Source of the DNA: an uncultured Desulfobacterium sp.
GTDB taxonomy: Bacteria > Desulfobacterota > Desulfobacteria > Desulfobacterales > Desulfobacteraceae
DNA: 29,641 bases
Assembly: GCA_937124525.1 (NCBI GenBank)
Contig: CAKZLA010000131.1
Location: 1-29,641, forward strand
Reading direction: 5' to 3'
The notes beneath the pieces were generated by a model that saw only the letters and a program-made list of their open reading frames with translations, was not told where the DNA came from and did not search any database. This document shows positions 16,174 to 24,603 of this stretch, piece after piece. The translations under genes were made by a program, and so were the position numbers. Positions within the stretch are counted from its first letter, which is position 1. Every line of letters starts with the position of its first letter.

Positions 16174-16578
16174 TTATATTTTTAGAAAAAGCTGTGTTCT
16201 ATTATTTCCCAGATCATCCTGGTCATAGGTCACGTTGTCCATGATCTTTTCGATGATAAAAAGACCAAACCCGCCGGTTTTGTCTATGATTTCATCTGTT
16301 TCCGGGTTAAATAAAGTGGCGTTTTCCCGGTTGAATGGATGGCCCTGATCCAGGAATTGTATTGAAATGCCGGTTTTCTCCTGGGCAACTATGATTTCAA
16401 ATTCACCGGGCGTTTTGTCGTCATAGCCGTGGCGGATGATGTTCGCAGCCACCTCATTGGCGGCAAGTTCAAGCATGTCCAGTTTTTCATCGGGCAGGGG
16501 GGGGGCCAGGGATGCACCAAATTGCCTGATATAGTCCCGGACCTGGTGGAGGTTTTCAATGTTGCTTGATATTTTCAT
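16174..16578 (-). CDS. RsbW-like serine kinase / anti-sigma regulatory ATPase
   Basis: This is a 134-residue GHKL-type ATPase of the anti-sigma kinase family. It shows the N box ELAANEVAANIIRHGY (37-52), the G1 box FLDQGHPF (75-82) and the G2 box TGGFGLFIIEKIMD (101-114). These proteins phosphorylate a STAS partner and sequester a sigma factor or another output protein. The ATG at 16578 is preferred over an upstream in-frame TTG (16608) because AAGGGG sits at good spacing before it. The likely partner is the STAS protein encoded downstream. The location just ahead of the polysaccharide operon suggests control of that operon, but this is inference. Confidence 0.82.
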   Translation of the reverse strand: MKISSNIENLHQVRDYIRQFGASLAPPLPDEKLDMLELAANEVAANIIRHGYDDKTPGEFEIIVAQEKTGISIQFLDQGHPFNRENATLFNPETDEIIDKTGGFGLFIIEKIMDNVTYDQDDLGNNRTQLFLKI

Positions 16579-16663
16579 TATATTCCCCTTCACATCGCGT
16601 AAATCCAAGAGCTGAACCTGATTGTTTAATTATTATGAACCCATGGAAAAAAGACTTTGAAAT

Positions 16664-16695
16664 TTAGGAACCGGTCTTAAATCACTTACCCATTT
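16664..16695 (-). pseudogene. Short decayed coding remnant, related to 24221-24421
   Basis: The 32 bases match 24297-24328 at 28 positions. Read on the minus strand, both encode related peptides: KWVSDLRPVP here and KWASYLRLIP there. The conservation at peptide level suggests a former coding sequence, perhaps the end of a transposase, but I cannot assign a family. The surrounding reading frame is broken by stops. Confidence 0.4.
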
Positions 16696-16852
16696 CAGAA
16701 CACGTTACCATTGAAAAGACGTGTACCCCCAATTTTTAAATGGGGATGTTATTTCGGACTCCTTCCTTAACAGGCATCTTATCCCAATACCTTAGCCAGT
16801 TCTATTTTGAATTAAATTTAAACCTATATGTTACATTTAAGATGGATAGAAG

Positions 16853-16866
16853 TACGATATGTCGTA
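16853..16866. promoter_or_regulatory. Small palindrome TACGA-N4-TCGTA, possible operator
   Basis: TACGA (16853-16857) and TCGTA (16862-16866) are perfect inverted repeats around TATG. They lie in the AT-rich region upstream of the RsbW-like gene and downstream of pabA. A regulator site is possible, but short palindromes arise by chance and there is no other support. Confidence 0.25.
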
Positions 16867-16989
16867 TTAAATCCATGGAATCAAATAGTGATTTTCAATT
16901 TGGCGAAGGTGTTGTATCCTCACATCCTTTTATTAGATAGAATTTGTTAAATTTCAAGCGAAACTCTTTTTTCTGTTAAATTCATTTTT

Positions 16990-17607
16990 TTATAACAAGG
17001 CCACCGGTGCACCGGTTTTTAGAAAGTTTTCAATCATGATATCCCCTTTTTCCGTTAAAAAGCTTTCTGGATGAAACTGGACCCCGAACACCGGATATCC
17101 CCGGAGGGTAATCCCCATGATGATGTTTTGGTCATTCCAGGCGGTGGTGACTACATCCGGGTTTGCCGGGGCAATGATCAATGAGTGATATCGGGCCGCC
17201 GCAAAGGGAGATGGCATGTCTTTAAAAAGGTCTGTGGCATTATGAATGATACTGTCGGTTTTCCCGTGCACGGGCACCGGGGCACGCTGGGTGGTACCGC
17301 CAAAAACTTCATTTAAACATTGCATCCCAAGGCACACGCCAAGGATGGGGCATGTTTTATAAAACGCCCGGATCATCTCCATGGAAACACCGGCATGGGC
17401 AGGATCTTTGGGTCCTGGGCTGATGAGAATGTAGTCCGGTGACATGGCAATTGCCTGGGTGACGGTTATTTTATCTGTCCGTTTCACAACAATATCCAGA
17501 TTGAAACGGGTGAACATTTGCACCAGATTGTATGTGAAGGAGTCATAATTGTCAATCACGAGCAATCTGGGAGATGAATTATGGGGCTTGGATGGGCTGG
17601 GGAACAT
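16990..17607 (-). CDS. pabA: Glutamine amidotransferase component of anthranilate / aminodeoxychorismate synthase
   Basis: This 205-residue class I glutamine amidotransferase releases ammonia from glutamine for the chorismate-using partner (PabB or TrpE). The catalytic triad is visible: Cys92 in LGVCLGMQ, and His179 and Glu181 in VQFHPESF. The opening LLVIDNYDSFTYNL is the TrpG/PabA signature. PabA and TrpG cannot be told apart by sequence alone, and no pabB or trp gene is next to it. The ATG has an AGGAG ribosome-binding site that overlaps the priA stop codon (TAGGAG), so it is translated with priA. The N-terminus has about 12 extra residues compared with short PabA proteins. Confidence 0.85.
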   Translation of the reverse strand: MFPSPSKPHNSSPRLLVIDNYDSFTYNLVQMFTRFNLDIVVKRTDKITVTQAIAMSPDYILISPGPKDPAHAGVSMEMIRAFYKTCPILGVCLGMQCLNEVFGGTTQRAPVPVHGKTDSIIHNATDLFKDMPSPFAAARYHSLIIAPANPDVVTTAWNDQNIIMGITLRGYPVFGVQFHPESFLTEKGDIMIENFLKTGAPVALL

Positions 17608-17615
17608 CTTTTCTC

Positions 17616-20054
17616 CTACAACATGAAATAGGGGTCTACATCAATGGACACCTTGACATCTTTTGAGGCAAAGGCTTTTTTATCTGAGATCATTCGGGTG
17701 ATCAGCTGGTTCAAGGCCGTTGCCGAAGGGCTTTTAACCAATAGCTGCCACCGGTACCGCAGGGCAATTTTAGGGATACCGGCCTCAATGGGACCCAGCA
17801 TCTGGATGGCATGGGAGGGGGGCACCTTTTCCTGGATCAGGCTCTGGCACAGTTGCCCCACCATCAGGGCATGTTTTTCAACTTTTTCTTTGTTGATTCC
17901 AGATATTTTTAATTGGATAATCCGGGAGACAGGGGGATAGGAAAGGGCCTGGCGAAAGGGAAATTCCCGGGTGTAAAATTCAATGAAATCCTGGTTTTTT
18001 GAGGCCTCAATGCTGAAATGATCCGGGGTGTAGGTCTGCATGATCACCTTGCCCGGCAGATCCCCCCGGCCGGCCCGGCCCGCCACCTGGGCCAGGAGCT
18101 GAAAGGTCCTCTCTCCTGATCGAAAATCAGGAAAATTCAGGGACATGTCAGCACAGATGATGCCCACCAGGGTGATGGCAGGAAAATCATGGCCCTTGGC
18201 CAGCATCTGGGTACCCACAATGATGTCAATGGTTCGGTTCTGCACCTGCTTGAGGATATTGATGGTGGCCCCTTTTTTGCTTCCCGTGTCCTGGTCAAGG
18301 CGGGCCACCCGGGCCTCGGGGAACATGACCTTGAGCATTGCTTCTATTTTTTCTGTGCCAAATCCCAATGGTTTCACCCGGGAGGCGCCGCAATGGATGC
18401 ATTTTTTATAAATGCTGGTGGCAAATCCGCACAGATGGCATCGATACTCATCGGCATCCTTATGCAGGGTCATGGTGACATCGCAGAATTGACACTTGAT
18501 GGTTTCACCGCAGGACTCACACACGGGAAAAGTGGCAAATCCCCGTCGGTTGAGGAAAATCAGGGTTTGCTCCCCCCGGGTGAGGCAGAGATGGATCTCC
18601 CGGGAAAGCTCCGGGGTGATGATTTTCTCCGTTCCCCTGAAATCCTTGTATTTTTTGAGATCCACCATGTGAATTTTCGGCAGGGGGCGCTGGTTTACCC
18701 TGTTTTTGAGCTTCAATTCTGTAAATTTTCCCTGGCATGCGTTGTAGTAGGACTGCATGGAGGGGGTGGCAGACCCCAGCACCACGGGGATGTCACAAAA
18801 TTTACCCCGGACCACGGCAATATCCCTGGCATTGTAACGAAGGCCTGATTCCTGTTTGTAGGAGGAGTCGTGCTCCTCATCCACAATGATGATACCAATG
18901 GATTTAAGGGGGGCAAAGATGGCCGAGCGAGCCCCGATGACAATGGAAACATCCCCTCTAAGAATTCGGTGCCACTGGTCCAGGAGTTCTCCCTTGGTGA
19001 GTTTGCTGTGCAGCACGGCTATGCGGTTGCCGAACCGTGCCCGGAAACGCCGTTCCGTCTGGGTTATGAGGGAAATTTCCGGCACCAGCACAATGGCCCC
19101 TTTTTCCTTTTCTTCTGCCAGGGTGACAAGGCGCATGTACACTTCGGTTTTACCGCTGCCCGTGACACCGGATAGAAGATAGCTGTGAAATCCCTGGTCC
19201 ATTTTTTCCTGGACCTGGTCCACCACCATCTGCTGTTCGTCGGTGAGGGCCGGGGGAATGTCCGGGATCACCGGTTCTCCCAATGGGTCCCGAAATACCT
19301 GCTTTTCAAAACGCTGGATATAGCCCTGGGTTTCCAGAATCTTTGCAAGTTTTGGGGCCGTGGGGATCTCTTTTTTTAACTCAGAAAGGGCAATCTCTCC
19401 ATCCCGGGCCACAAGGTCCAGTAATAGTTGCCGTTTGGCAGAGAGTTTCACCGTGGCTGGAACTCCCTGAACATGGCGAAAAAAGGCCTCTTTTTTCATG
19501 TGAATTTGGTCTTTTTTCAATTTTGCAGAGAGTAAGATCAACCCCCGGGTCGTCATTTTTTTTACCAAAGCATGGATTCCGGTGCTGTTCTTTGCCGAGG
19601 TAAACCCCTTCAGTGGCAGGGGGCCCTTTTCTTTCAATGCCTGGAGGATTTCCCGTTCCCGGGGGGTAAGCGTGTGGGTGGCAAGGGCATTTTCCCCCTC
19701 CCGGGTGATGGTGAGCACAGACACATCATATCTATTGAGTCCCACAGGCAGGCCCGTTTTGATCACCTCACCCAGGGGATGGATGTAATAACGGGAAATC
19801 CATTGAAACAGGGGGATCATGGATGGGGGAAAGAGAGGGACATCATCGGGTAGATCCAGGATATTTTTTGCCTGGTATCCACCGCTGTCCTTTTGGAATC
19901 CAAGGATGTATCCGGTGATCCTGCGGCGGCCAAAGGGAACCAGTGCCCGCATGCCGGGAACTGCTGCATACGTTAAATGGTCCGGCACTTTATACACATA
20001 GGTGTTGTTCACTGGCAGGGCCACTGCCACATTAATGTAGGGTGATGTGTCCAT
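17616..20054 (-). CDS. priA: Primosomal protein N' (replication restart helicase PriA)
   Basis: The product is 812 residues from the ATG at 20054 (MDTSPYINVAVALPVNN), which aligns with the usual PriA N-terminus. A frame extending 27 codons upstream looks non-homologous. PriA reloads the replisome at stalled forks as a 3'-5' DNA helicase. Visible parts are the N-terminal 3'-end-binding domain, the Walker A GVTGSGKT (296-303), DEEH (392-395), the GSATPS motif, and the insert with eight zinc-binding cysteines (CESCGETIKCQFC and CHLCG...CIHCG, about 512-555). QVAGRAGRG is motif VI. Length and motifs are normal. The ribosome-binding site of the chosen start is weak (ACAGG). Confidence 0.93.
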   Translation of the reverse strand: MDTSPYINVAVALPVNNTYVYKVPDHLTYAAVPGMRALVPFGRRRITGYILGFQKDSGGYQAKNILDLPDDVPLFPPSMIPLFQWISRYYIHPLGEVIKTGLPVGLNRYDVSVLTITREGENALATHTLTPREREILQALKEKGPLPLKGFTSAKNSTGIHALVKKMTTRGLILLSAKLKKDQIHMKKEAFFRHVQGVPATVKLSAKRQLLLDLVARDGEIALSELKKEIPTAPKLAKILETQGYIQRFEKQVFRDPLGEPVIPDIPPALTDEQQMVVDQVQEKMDQGFHSYLLSGVTGSGKTEVYMRLVTLAEEKEKGAIVLVPEISLITQTERRFRARFGNRIAVLHSKLTKGELLDQWHRILRGDVSIVIGARSAIFAPLKSIGIIIVDEEHDSSYKQESGLRYNARDIAVVRGKFCDIPVVLGSATPSMQSYYNACQGKFTELKLKNRVNQRPLPKIHMVDLKKYKDFRGTEKIITPELSREIHLCLTRGEQTLIFLNRRGFATFPVCESCGETIKCQFCDVTMTLHKDADEYRCHLCGFATSIYKKCIHCGASRVKPLGFGTEKIEAMLKVMFPEARVARLDQDTGSKKGATINILKQVQNRTIDIIVGTQMLAKGHDFPAITLVGIICADMSLNFPDFRSGERTFQLLAQVAGRAGRGDLPGKVIMQTYTPDHFSIEASKNQDFIEFYTREFPFRQALSYPPVSRIIQLKISGINKEKVEKHALMVGQLCQSLIQEKVPPSHAIQMLGPIEAGIPKIALRYRWQLLVKSPSATALNQLITRMISDKKAFASKDVKVSIDVDPYFML

Positions 20055-20199
20055 GGGCCTGTTTGACCACAAAACAGGAAAAATTTCAATACATGGCTTG
20101 TTTTTGGTCATCAATATATAGTTTGGGTTCAACATCTGGAAGCGCCATGAACTACCCTGAAGATCCCAATGGAGAATTGTTGGCTTTCAATCATTTCCC

Positions 20200-20229
20200 T
20201 TGACTAAAACAGCCATTTTTTTCTATCTT
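20200..20229 (+). promoter_or_regulatory. Candidate sigma-70-type promoter for upp-uraA
   Basis: TTGACT (20200-20205) and TATCTT (20224-20229) are separated by 18 bases and lie about 60 bases ahead of upp in the priA-upp divergent region. The -35 box is good and the -10 box is fair. A TATAAC further down (20256-20261) is an alternative -10 with no good -35. No riboswitch or attenuator was seen. Confidence 0.4.
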
Positions 20230-20289
20230 TAAAAGATTTATCAATTATCTTTTAATATAACTTACAAAATAAGCACAAGGAGGATCTCC

Positions 20290-20916
20290 ATGGCAGTGCA
20301 TGTTGCTAACCACCCCTTGATCAAGCACAAGTTGGGCCTGATGCGGGAAAAGGATGTTTCCACAAAAGATTTCAGAGATTTATCGTCAGAAGTGGCACGC
20401 CTTCTCACCTATGAAGCCACCAAAAACCTTGAAACAGAAACCCAGACCATCCAGGGATGGGCCGGGGAGGTTGAGGTGGAAAAAATCAAGGGTAAAAAAA
20501 TCACCATTGTTCCTATTCTCCGGGCAGGCCTTGGCATGATGGACGGGGTGATTGATCTGATTCCTTCTGCGAAAGTCAGTGTGGTGGGATTTTACCGAAA
20601 TGAAGAGACCCTGCAACCGGTTCAGTATTATGTAAAAACAGCCAGTTCCATGGAGGAGCGAACGGCCTTGATCCTGGATCCCATGCTGGCCACCGGAGGC
20701 ACCCTCATTGCCACTATTGATTTGCTGAAGGAATCCGGTTGTACCAAAATCATGGGCCCTTTTCTGGTGGCAGCACCAGAAGGGATCGCCAAGGTGGAAG
20801 AAAAGCATCCGGATGTGGATATCTATGTGGCTGCTGTTGATGAGCGTCTCAACGAGGTGGGGTATATTCTGCCGGGTCTTGGGGACGCCGGTGATAAAAT
20901 ATTTGGAACCAAATAG
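20290..20916 (+). CDS. upp: Uracil phosphoribosyltransferase
   Basis: This 208-residue enzyme converts uracil and PRPP to UMP in pyrimidine salvage, and length is exactly typical. The PRPP loop reads [18 protein letters not shown] (about 126-143), and the uracil-binding C-terminal part ends [18 protein letters not shown], as in the family. AAGGAGG (20278-20284) is an excellent ribosome-binding site. It is followed after eight bases by uraA, so uptake and salvage of uracil are expressed together. Confidence 0.95.
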   Translation: MAVHVANHPLIKHKLGLMREKDVSTKDFRDLSSEVARLLTYEATKNLETETQTIQGWAGEVEVEKIKGKKITIVPILRAGLGMMDGVIDLIPSAKVSVVGFYRNEETLQPVQYYVKTASSMEERTALILDPMLATGGTLIATIDLLKESGCTKIMGPFLVAAPEGIAKVEEKHPDVDIYVAAVDERLNEVGYILPGLGDAGDKIFGTK

Positions 20917-20924
20917 GAGGCGTG

Positions 20925-22175
20925 ATGTCCCAGGATCATATTTCATCAACAGCGTATGACTTCAGAATCAAAGATTGTCTTCTGGGTGCCCAAATGCTTT
21001 TTGTTGCCTTTGGCGCACTGGTATTGGTGCCGCTTTTAACAGGGCTCAACCCCAATGTAGCGCTTTTCACCGCCGGAGCCGGTACCCTGATTTTCCAGGT
21101 GGTCACCCGGGGGAAAATACCTATTTTCCTGGCATCCTCCTTTGCCTTTCTACCCCCCATCATGTATGGGGTAAAAACCTGGGGAATTCCCGGCACCATG
21201 TGTGGCTTGTGTGCCGCTGGTTTTGTTTATGTGTTTTTAAGCTTTCTCATCCGGTGGCAGGGAAGTGATGTCATTAAAAAAGTGCTGCCGCCGGTGGTGA
21301 CAGGACCTGTGATCATGGTGATAGGTCTAATCCTTGCCCCTGTTGCCGTGAACATGGCCATGGGCAAGACCGGGGATGCCTCCTTTGTTCTCTTTCCCCA
21401 GAAAACCGCCATGTTTATCTCTTTGACCTCCCTTGCCGCCACGGTGCTGGTTTCCATACTGGGTAAAGGGCTTTTGCGGTTGATTCCCATTTTGTGCGGT
21501 ATTGTCACAGGATATGTGCTCAGCCTTTTATTTGGCATTGTGAATTTTTCCGCCGTGTCCAAGGCAGCTTGGTTTGCCATGCCTGAGTTTGTCTTTCCAG
21601 AGTGGAACCTGCAGGCCATTTTTTACATTGTCCCCATTGCCATTGCTCCGGCCATAGAGCATTTTGGCGATGTACTGGCCATTGGCGGTGTCACCGGCAA
21701 GGATTATGTTAAAGAGCCGGGAATTGAGAACACCATGCTGGGAGATGGCCTTGCCACCTCCTTTGCCGCTTTTCTCGGGGGACCGCCCAACACCACTTAC
21801 TCCGAGGTCACCGGGGCCGTTGCATTGACCCGTATGTTTAATCCTGCCGTGATGACCTGGGCTGCCATTACCGCCATTCTGCTTGCCTTTGTGGGTAAGA
21901 TGGGTGCCTTGCTCCAGACGGTGCCGTCACCTGTCATGGGCGGTATCATGCTGCTTCTTTTTGGGGCCATCATGGTCATTGGGCTTAACACCCTGGTTCA
22001 GTCTGGTGAAGATCTCACCGAGGCCCGGAACCTTTCCATTGTTGCACTGATTCTTGTTTTCGGCATTGGCGGCATGACCTTTTCTGCCGGTGAATTTTCC
22101 CTTCAGGGCATTGGTCTTGCCGGTATTCTGGGTGTTGTGATGAACCTGGTACTGCCAAGGCGTAAAGCTGAGTAA
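20925..22175 (+). CDS. uraA: Uracil/xanthine permease (NCS2 family)
   Basis: The product is 416 residues from the ATG at 20925. A GTG three bases earlier is possible, but it is only one base from the AGGAGG ribosome-binding site that overlaps the upp stop. It is a nucleobase:proton symporter of the inner membrane with about fourteen membrane segments. The family region VPIAIAPAIEHFGDVLAIGGVTG and the segment GDGLATSFAAFLGGPPNTTYSEVTGA carry the substrate-site glutamate and the conserved GGPxxTTYxE. Coupling to upp supports uracil as substrate. Confidence 0.93.
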   Translation: MSQDHISSTAYDFRIKDCLLGAQMLFVAFGALVLVPLLTGLNPNVALFTAGAGTLIFQVVTRGKIPIFLASSFAFLPPIMYGVKTWGIPGTMCGLCAAGFVYVFLSFLIRWQGSDVIKKVLPPVVTGPVIMVIGLILAPVAVNMAMGKTGDASFVLFPQKTAMFISLTSLAATVLVSILGKGLLRLIPILCGIVTGYVLSLLFGIVNFSAVSKAAWFAMPEFVFPEWNLQAIFYIVPIAIAPAIEHFGDVLAIGGVTGKDYVKEPGIENTMLGDGLATSFAAFLGGPPNTTYSEVTGAVALTRMFNPAVMTWAAITAILLAFVGKMGALLQTVPSPVMGGIMLLLFGAIMVIGLNTLVQSGEDLTEARNLSIVALILVFGIGGMTFSAGEFSLQGIGLAGILGVVMNLVLPRRKAE

Positions 22176-22187
22176 GACGATTTTTGA

Positions 22188-22270
22188 ATAACTGCCACGG
22201 GCAGACTGTATTGGGATCTGGCCTGCCCACAACAAATATCGAAACTCCAGTTATTACAAATCATTGGACG
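22188..22270. repeat. 84-bp dispersed structured repeat, copy B
   Basis: This is the second copy of the element at 15464-15547, with five differences including a one-base deletion in the GGGG run. The outer (ATAACTG/CAGTTAT) and inner (GGGCAG/CTGCCC) inverted repeats are kept, while the alternative left hairpin is weakened. It sits 12 bases after the uraA stop, in the convergent space between uraA and gltA. Confidence 0.8.
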
Positions 22271-22295
22271 GAGTTTCTTATAAACCGCTATGGGT

Positions 22296-22318
22296 GGGCC
22301 AGTTTTCTGACTTGGCCC
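22296..22318. terminator. Possible bidirectional transcription terminator hairpin between uraA and gltA
   Basis: GGGCCA (22296-22301) pairs with TGGCCC (22313-22318) across an 11-base loop. The flanking TGGAC (22264-22268) and GTCCA (22319-22323) can form an outer stem. No T-run follows on either strand, so function as an intrinsic terminator is uncertain, but the convergent location fits. Confidence 0.35.
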
Positions 22319-22335
22319 GTCCATGTGGCAAATGA

Positions 22336-23646
22336 TCAGTGTCCTGATGAGTGATAAACAGTGACAGGTCTCTCATCAATGGGCATATAATCCCTGATGG
22401 TTTCCCCCATGTATATCTGCCGGGGCCGGCTGATTTTCTGATTGGAATCCATCATGTCCTCACGCCACTGGGCAATCCAACCCGGCAATCTACCAATGGC
22501 AAACATCACGGTGAACATATTGGTGGGGATTCCCATGGCACGAAGGACGATGCCGCTGTAATAATCCACATTGGGATAGAGATTTTTTTCTTTAAAATAA
22601 TCATCTTCCAGGGCTGCTGCTTCCAGTTCCATAGCTGTTTTGAGTAATGAATCCAGACGGTTACATTTTGACAATACCAGATCGCATACTTTTTTCATGA
22701 TTTTGGCTCTGGGGTCATAGGTTTTATAGACCCGGTGGCCAAATCCCATGAGTCGGAAGGGATCATTTTTATCCTTGGCCTTTTCAATGATCTGCTGGAT
22801 GCTCAACCCTTGCTGCTGGATGGATTCCAGCATCTGAATTACCGCTTGATTTGCCCCACCGTGCAGGGGGCCCCACAGGGCAGAGATACCCGCAGACAAA
22901 GCTGCATAGATATTTACCTTTCCGCTTCCCACCACCCGCACCGCCGCTGTGGAACAATTTTGTTCATGGTCTGCATGGAGAATCCAGAACACATTTAACG
23001 CGTCCACAAGATCATCATCCATGTGATAGGGGATCACCGGGCTGTCAAACATCATATGAAGAAAATTGGCACAATAGGAATAATCCGGCCGGGGGTAGAC
23101 CACCTTGTGTCCCCGGGAGATCTTATAAGCCATGGCAGCCATGGTTCTCACCTTGGAGATGAGGCGAAGGAAGGTGTAGTTAAGATCTTCCTCCAGATCT
23201 ATGAGTTCCGGGTAAAAACTTCTGAGGGCATTGACCATGGCGGAGAGAATCCCCATGGGATGGGCCTTTCTGGGAAAATTTTGGTAGAAAAATTTCATAT
23301 CTTCGTGTAACAACGAGAAATCACTGAGCATAACGCTGGTGCGGGTGAGGGTTTTTCTGTCCGGAAGATTTCCGTTGATCAAAAGGTAAGCGGTTTCCAC
23401 AAAGGTGGAATTTTCTGCCAGCTGCTCAATGGGAATACCCCGGTAGCGAAGGATTCCCTTTTCTCCGTTCATGAAGGTGATGGCGCTTTTACAGCTACCG
23501 GTGCTTCCAAATCCGGGATCAAAGGTGATCAGACCAGTGTCCTGGCGTAGTTTTCGGATGTCGATGGCTTTTTCACCTTCGGTTCCCTGGATAACAGGGT
23601 TCTCGTAGGTTTTACCATCAATGGTGAGGGTGGCAAACTGGGGCAT
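22336..23646 (-). CDS. gltA: Citrate synthase
   Basis: This 436-residue enzyme condenses acetyl-CoA and oxaloacetate to citrate. The catalytic residues are present: His262 in LHGGANQAV, His304 in GFGHRVYK and Asp361 in VDYYSG. The N-terminal ~45 residues (MPQFATLTIDGK, then FDPGFGSTGSCKSAITF) are those of the longer GltA type known from Gram-negative bacteria, which is often NADH-sensitive. The ATG at 23646 is chosen because AAGGAG lies seven bases upstream; longer upstream frames have no homology. It is a single gene between convergent uraA and fmdB. In an acetate-oxidising sulfate reducer it would feed the TCA cycle, but ATP-citrate lyase is not in the window. Confidence 0.94.
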   Translation of the reverse strand: MPQFATLTIDGKTYENPVIQGTEGEKAIDIRKLRQDTGLITFDPGFGSTGSCKSAITFMNGEKGILRYRGIPIEQLAENSTFVETAYLLINGNLPDRKTLTRTSVMLSDFSLLHEDMKFFYQNFPRKAHPMGILSAMVNALRSFYPELIDLEEDLNYTFLRLISKVRTMAAMAYKISRGHKVVYPRPDYSYCANFLHMMFDSPVIPYHMDDDLVDALNVFWILHADHEQNCSTAAVRVVGSGKVNIYAALSAGISALWGPLHGGANQAVIQMLESIQQQGLSIQQIIEKAKDKNDPFRLMGFGHRVYKTYDPRAKIMKKVCDLVLSKCNRLDSLLKTAMELEAAALEDDYFKEKNLYPNVDYYSGIVLRAMGIPTNMFTVMFAIGRLPGWIAQWREDMMDSNQKISRPRQIYMGETIRDYMPIDERPVTVYHSSGH

Positions 23647-23780
23647 TGGTGTCTCCTTGGGGGTGATTTGATAATTTGGGATGGCATTGTATCTTAACCA
23701 AGACAGGCTGGGGTGGATGGTGCACTTGCAGGGGGACAAGCTATGTGACTGAAACTATAAAGGATATATCGGCATCCATG

Positions 23781-23797
23781 GCCCCCTGATTGGGGGC
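23781..23797. terminator. GC-rich hairpin downstream of the FmdB-type gene
   Basis: GCCCCC (23781-23786) and GGGGGC (23792-23797) form a perfect 6-bp stem with a five-base loop, 35 bases after the stop of the zinc-ribbon gene and about 135 bases upstream of gltA. There is no T-run on the minus strand. It may terminate or slow transcription from the fmdB-type gene. Confidence 0.35.
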
Positions 23798-23831
23798 AGG
23801 ATGGCCAATATTTTGATTAAGCCTTCTATTT

Positions 23832-24083
23832 TTATCCCCTGCTGTCCCCTGGAACCGTATAGGTGGTGCAGGAACCACTGGAACAGTTCCGGGTCAGAGT
23901 CGAGGCCTTTTGATGTTTGGATGCGGAACTTGCTCCCATGGCATAATTGGTTGAACTGACAACGCGTTCCACAGCAGAACTGCTGCACTTGGGGCATTTT
24001 ATCTCTTTTGTGTCATCACCTGACATGAAGAGCACTTCAAAGAACTCTTCACAATCTGAACATTTAAATTCAAATATGGGCAT
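23832..24083 (-). CDS. FmdB-family zinc-ribbon regulatory-type protein
   Basis: This is an 83-residue protein from the ATG at 24083, preceded by AAGGA at seven bases. It opens MPIFEFKCSDCEEFFEVL and continues KCPKCSS, so the two CxxC pairs (Cys8/Cys11 and Cys30/Cys33) form the putative zinc ribbon of the FmdB/CxxC family. The rest is a Ser/Thr-rich flexible tail that also contains two cysteines (CSSGSC). The function of these proteins is poorly known; the name comes from a gene near formamidase. It is transcribed alone, divergent from the nif operon. Confidence 0.8.
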   Translation of the reverse strand: MPIFEFKCSDCEEFFEVLFMSGDDTKEIKCPKCSSSAVERVVSSTNYAMGASSASKHQKASTLTRNCSSGSCTTYTVPGDSRG

Positions 24084-24220
24084 TTTATGATCCTTAATCT
24101 CTACGGGTTTATCTGTCAATCTGTTTGTAAAACATTTAGTTCATTAAATTAATGACCTCATTTGGCTTTGTCAAGGGGTGCCCATTAATCCTTCCCAGTA
24201 GAAAAGCAGCCAAGGCTAAT

Positions 24221-24421
24221 TTAGATTCTTATCTCTGATTTTCGTGTTATTTTGGCAAGAGAATCAGAAAACCTTTTTGGTTCTGGCTTGTCCAGGTTAG
24301 GAATCAGTCTTAAATAACTTGCCCATTTTTTCAAAATAGCTACAGGTATGATCAAATCATAGGTGACAGACCACATGAGCCATAACAATGATGTTCCCCC
24401 TCCCAAATAAAAGCTACCCAC
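24221..24421 (-). pseudogene. Probable decayed coding remnant in the nif upstream region
   Basis: A 66-codon frame (contains PVAILKKWASYLRLIPN, ends ITRKSEIRI) shares a related segment with the remnant at 16664-16695. It has no clear ribosome-binding site or start context. I take it as the 3' remnant of a transposase or other mobile gene, without assigning a family. A real small gene is less likely. Confidence 0.35.
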
Positions 24422-24603
24422 TTAATCCGGAGTATTCTCAAGACTTTTTATGTGGACTATCAGGAACCATTAAACTTCAGTCTGCTAAGACGCTTGATTT
24501 TAAAGGCTGTCCCGCTTTAATTCGATAGCCCAAATAAACCAACCCAGAAAATCAAATGAAATACAATTGGTCAATCTGTGCGCATATTTGTAGATAATTA
24601 TTT

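Larger units (their letters stand above)
16609..16989. other. AT-rich intergenic region between the RsbW-like gene and pabA
   Basis: About 380 bases without a convincing gene. It contains a decayed coding remnant at 16664-16695 that is shared with 24297-24328, a small CCCCA/TGGGG hairpin near 16727-16745, and the palindrome at 16853-16866. A 66-codon plus-strand frame from 16740 has unlikely composition and no ribosome-binding site, so I do not call it. Confidence 0.4.

Noticed and set aside
16740..16940. 66-codon plus-strand gene
   Set aside because: AT-rich, no ribosome-binding site, no recognisable motifs, and its composition fits non-coding DNA.
20055..20135. Longer priA start 27 codons upstream
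   Set aside because: The extra residues do not resemble a PriA N-terminus and there is no ribosome-binding site; MDTSPYINVAVALP matches the usual beginning.
23647..23739. Longer citrate synthase start 31 codons upstream
   Set aside because: The ATG at 23646 has AAGGAG at seven bases and begins the conserved domain; the extension has no homology to the family.
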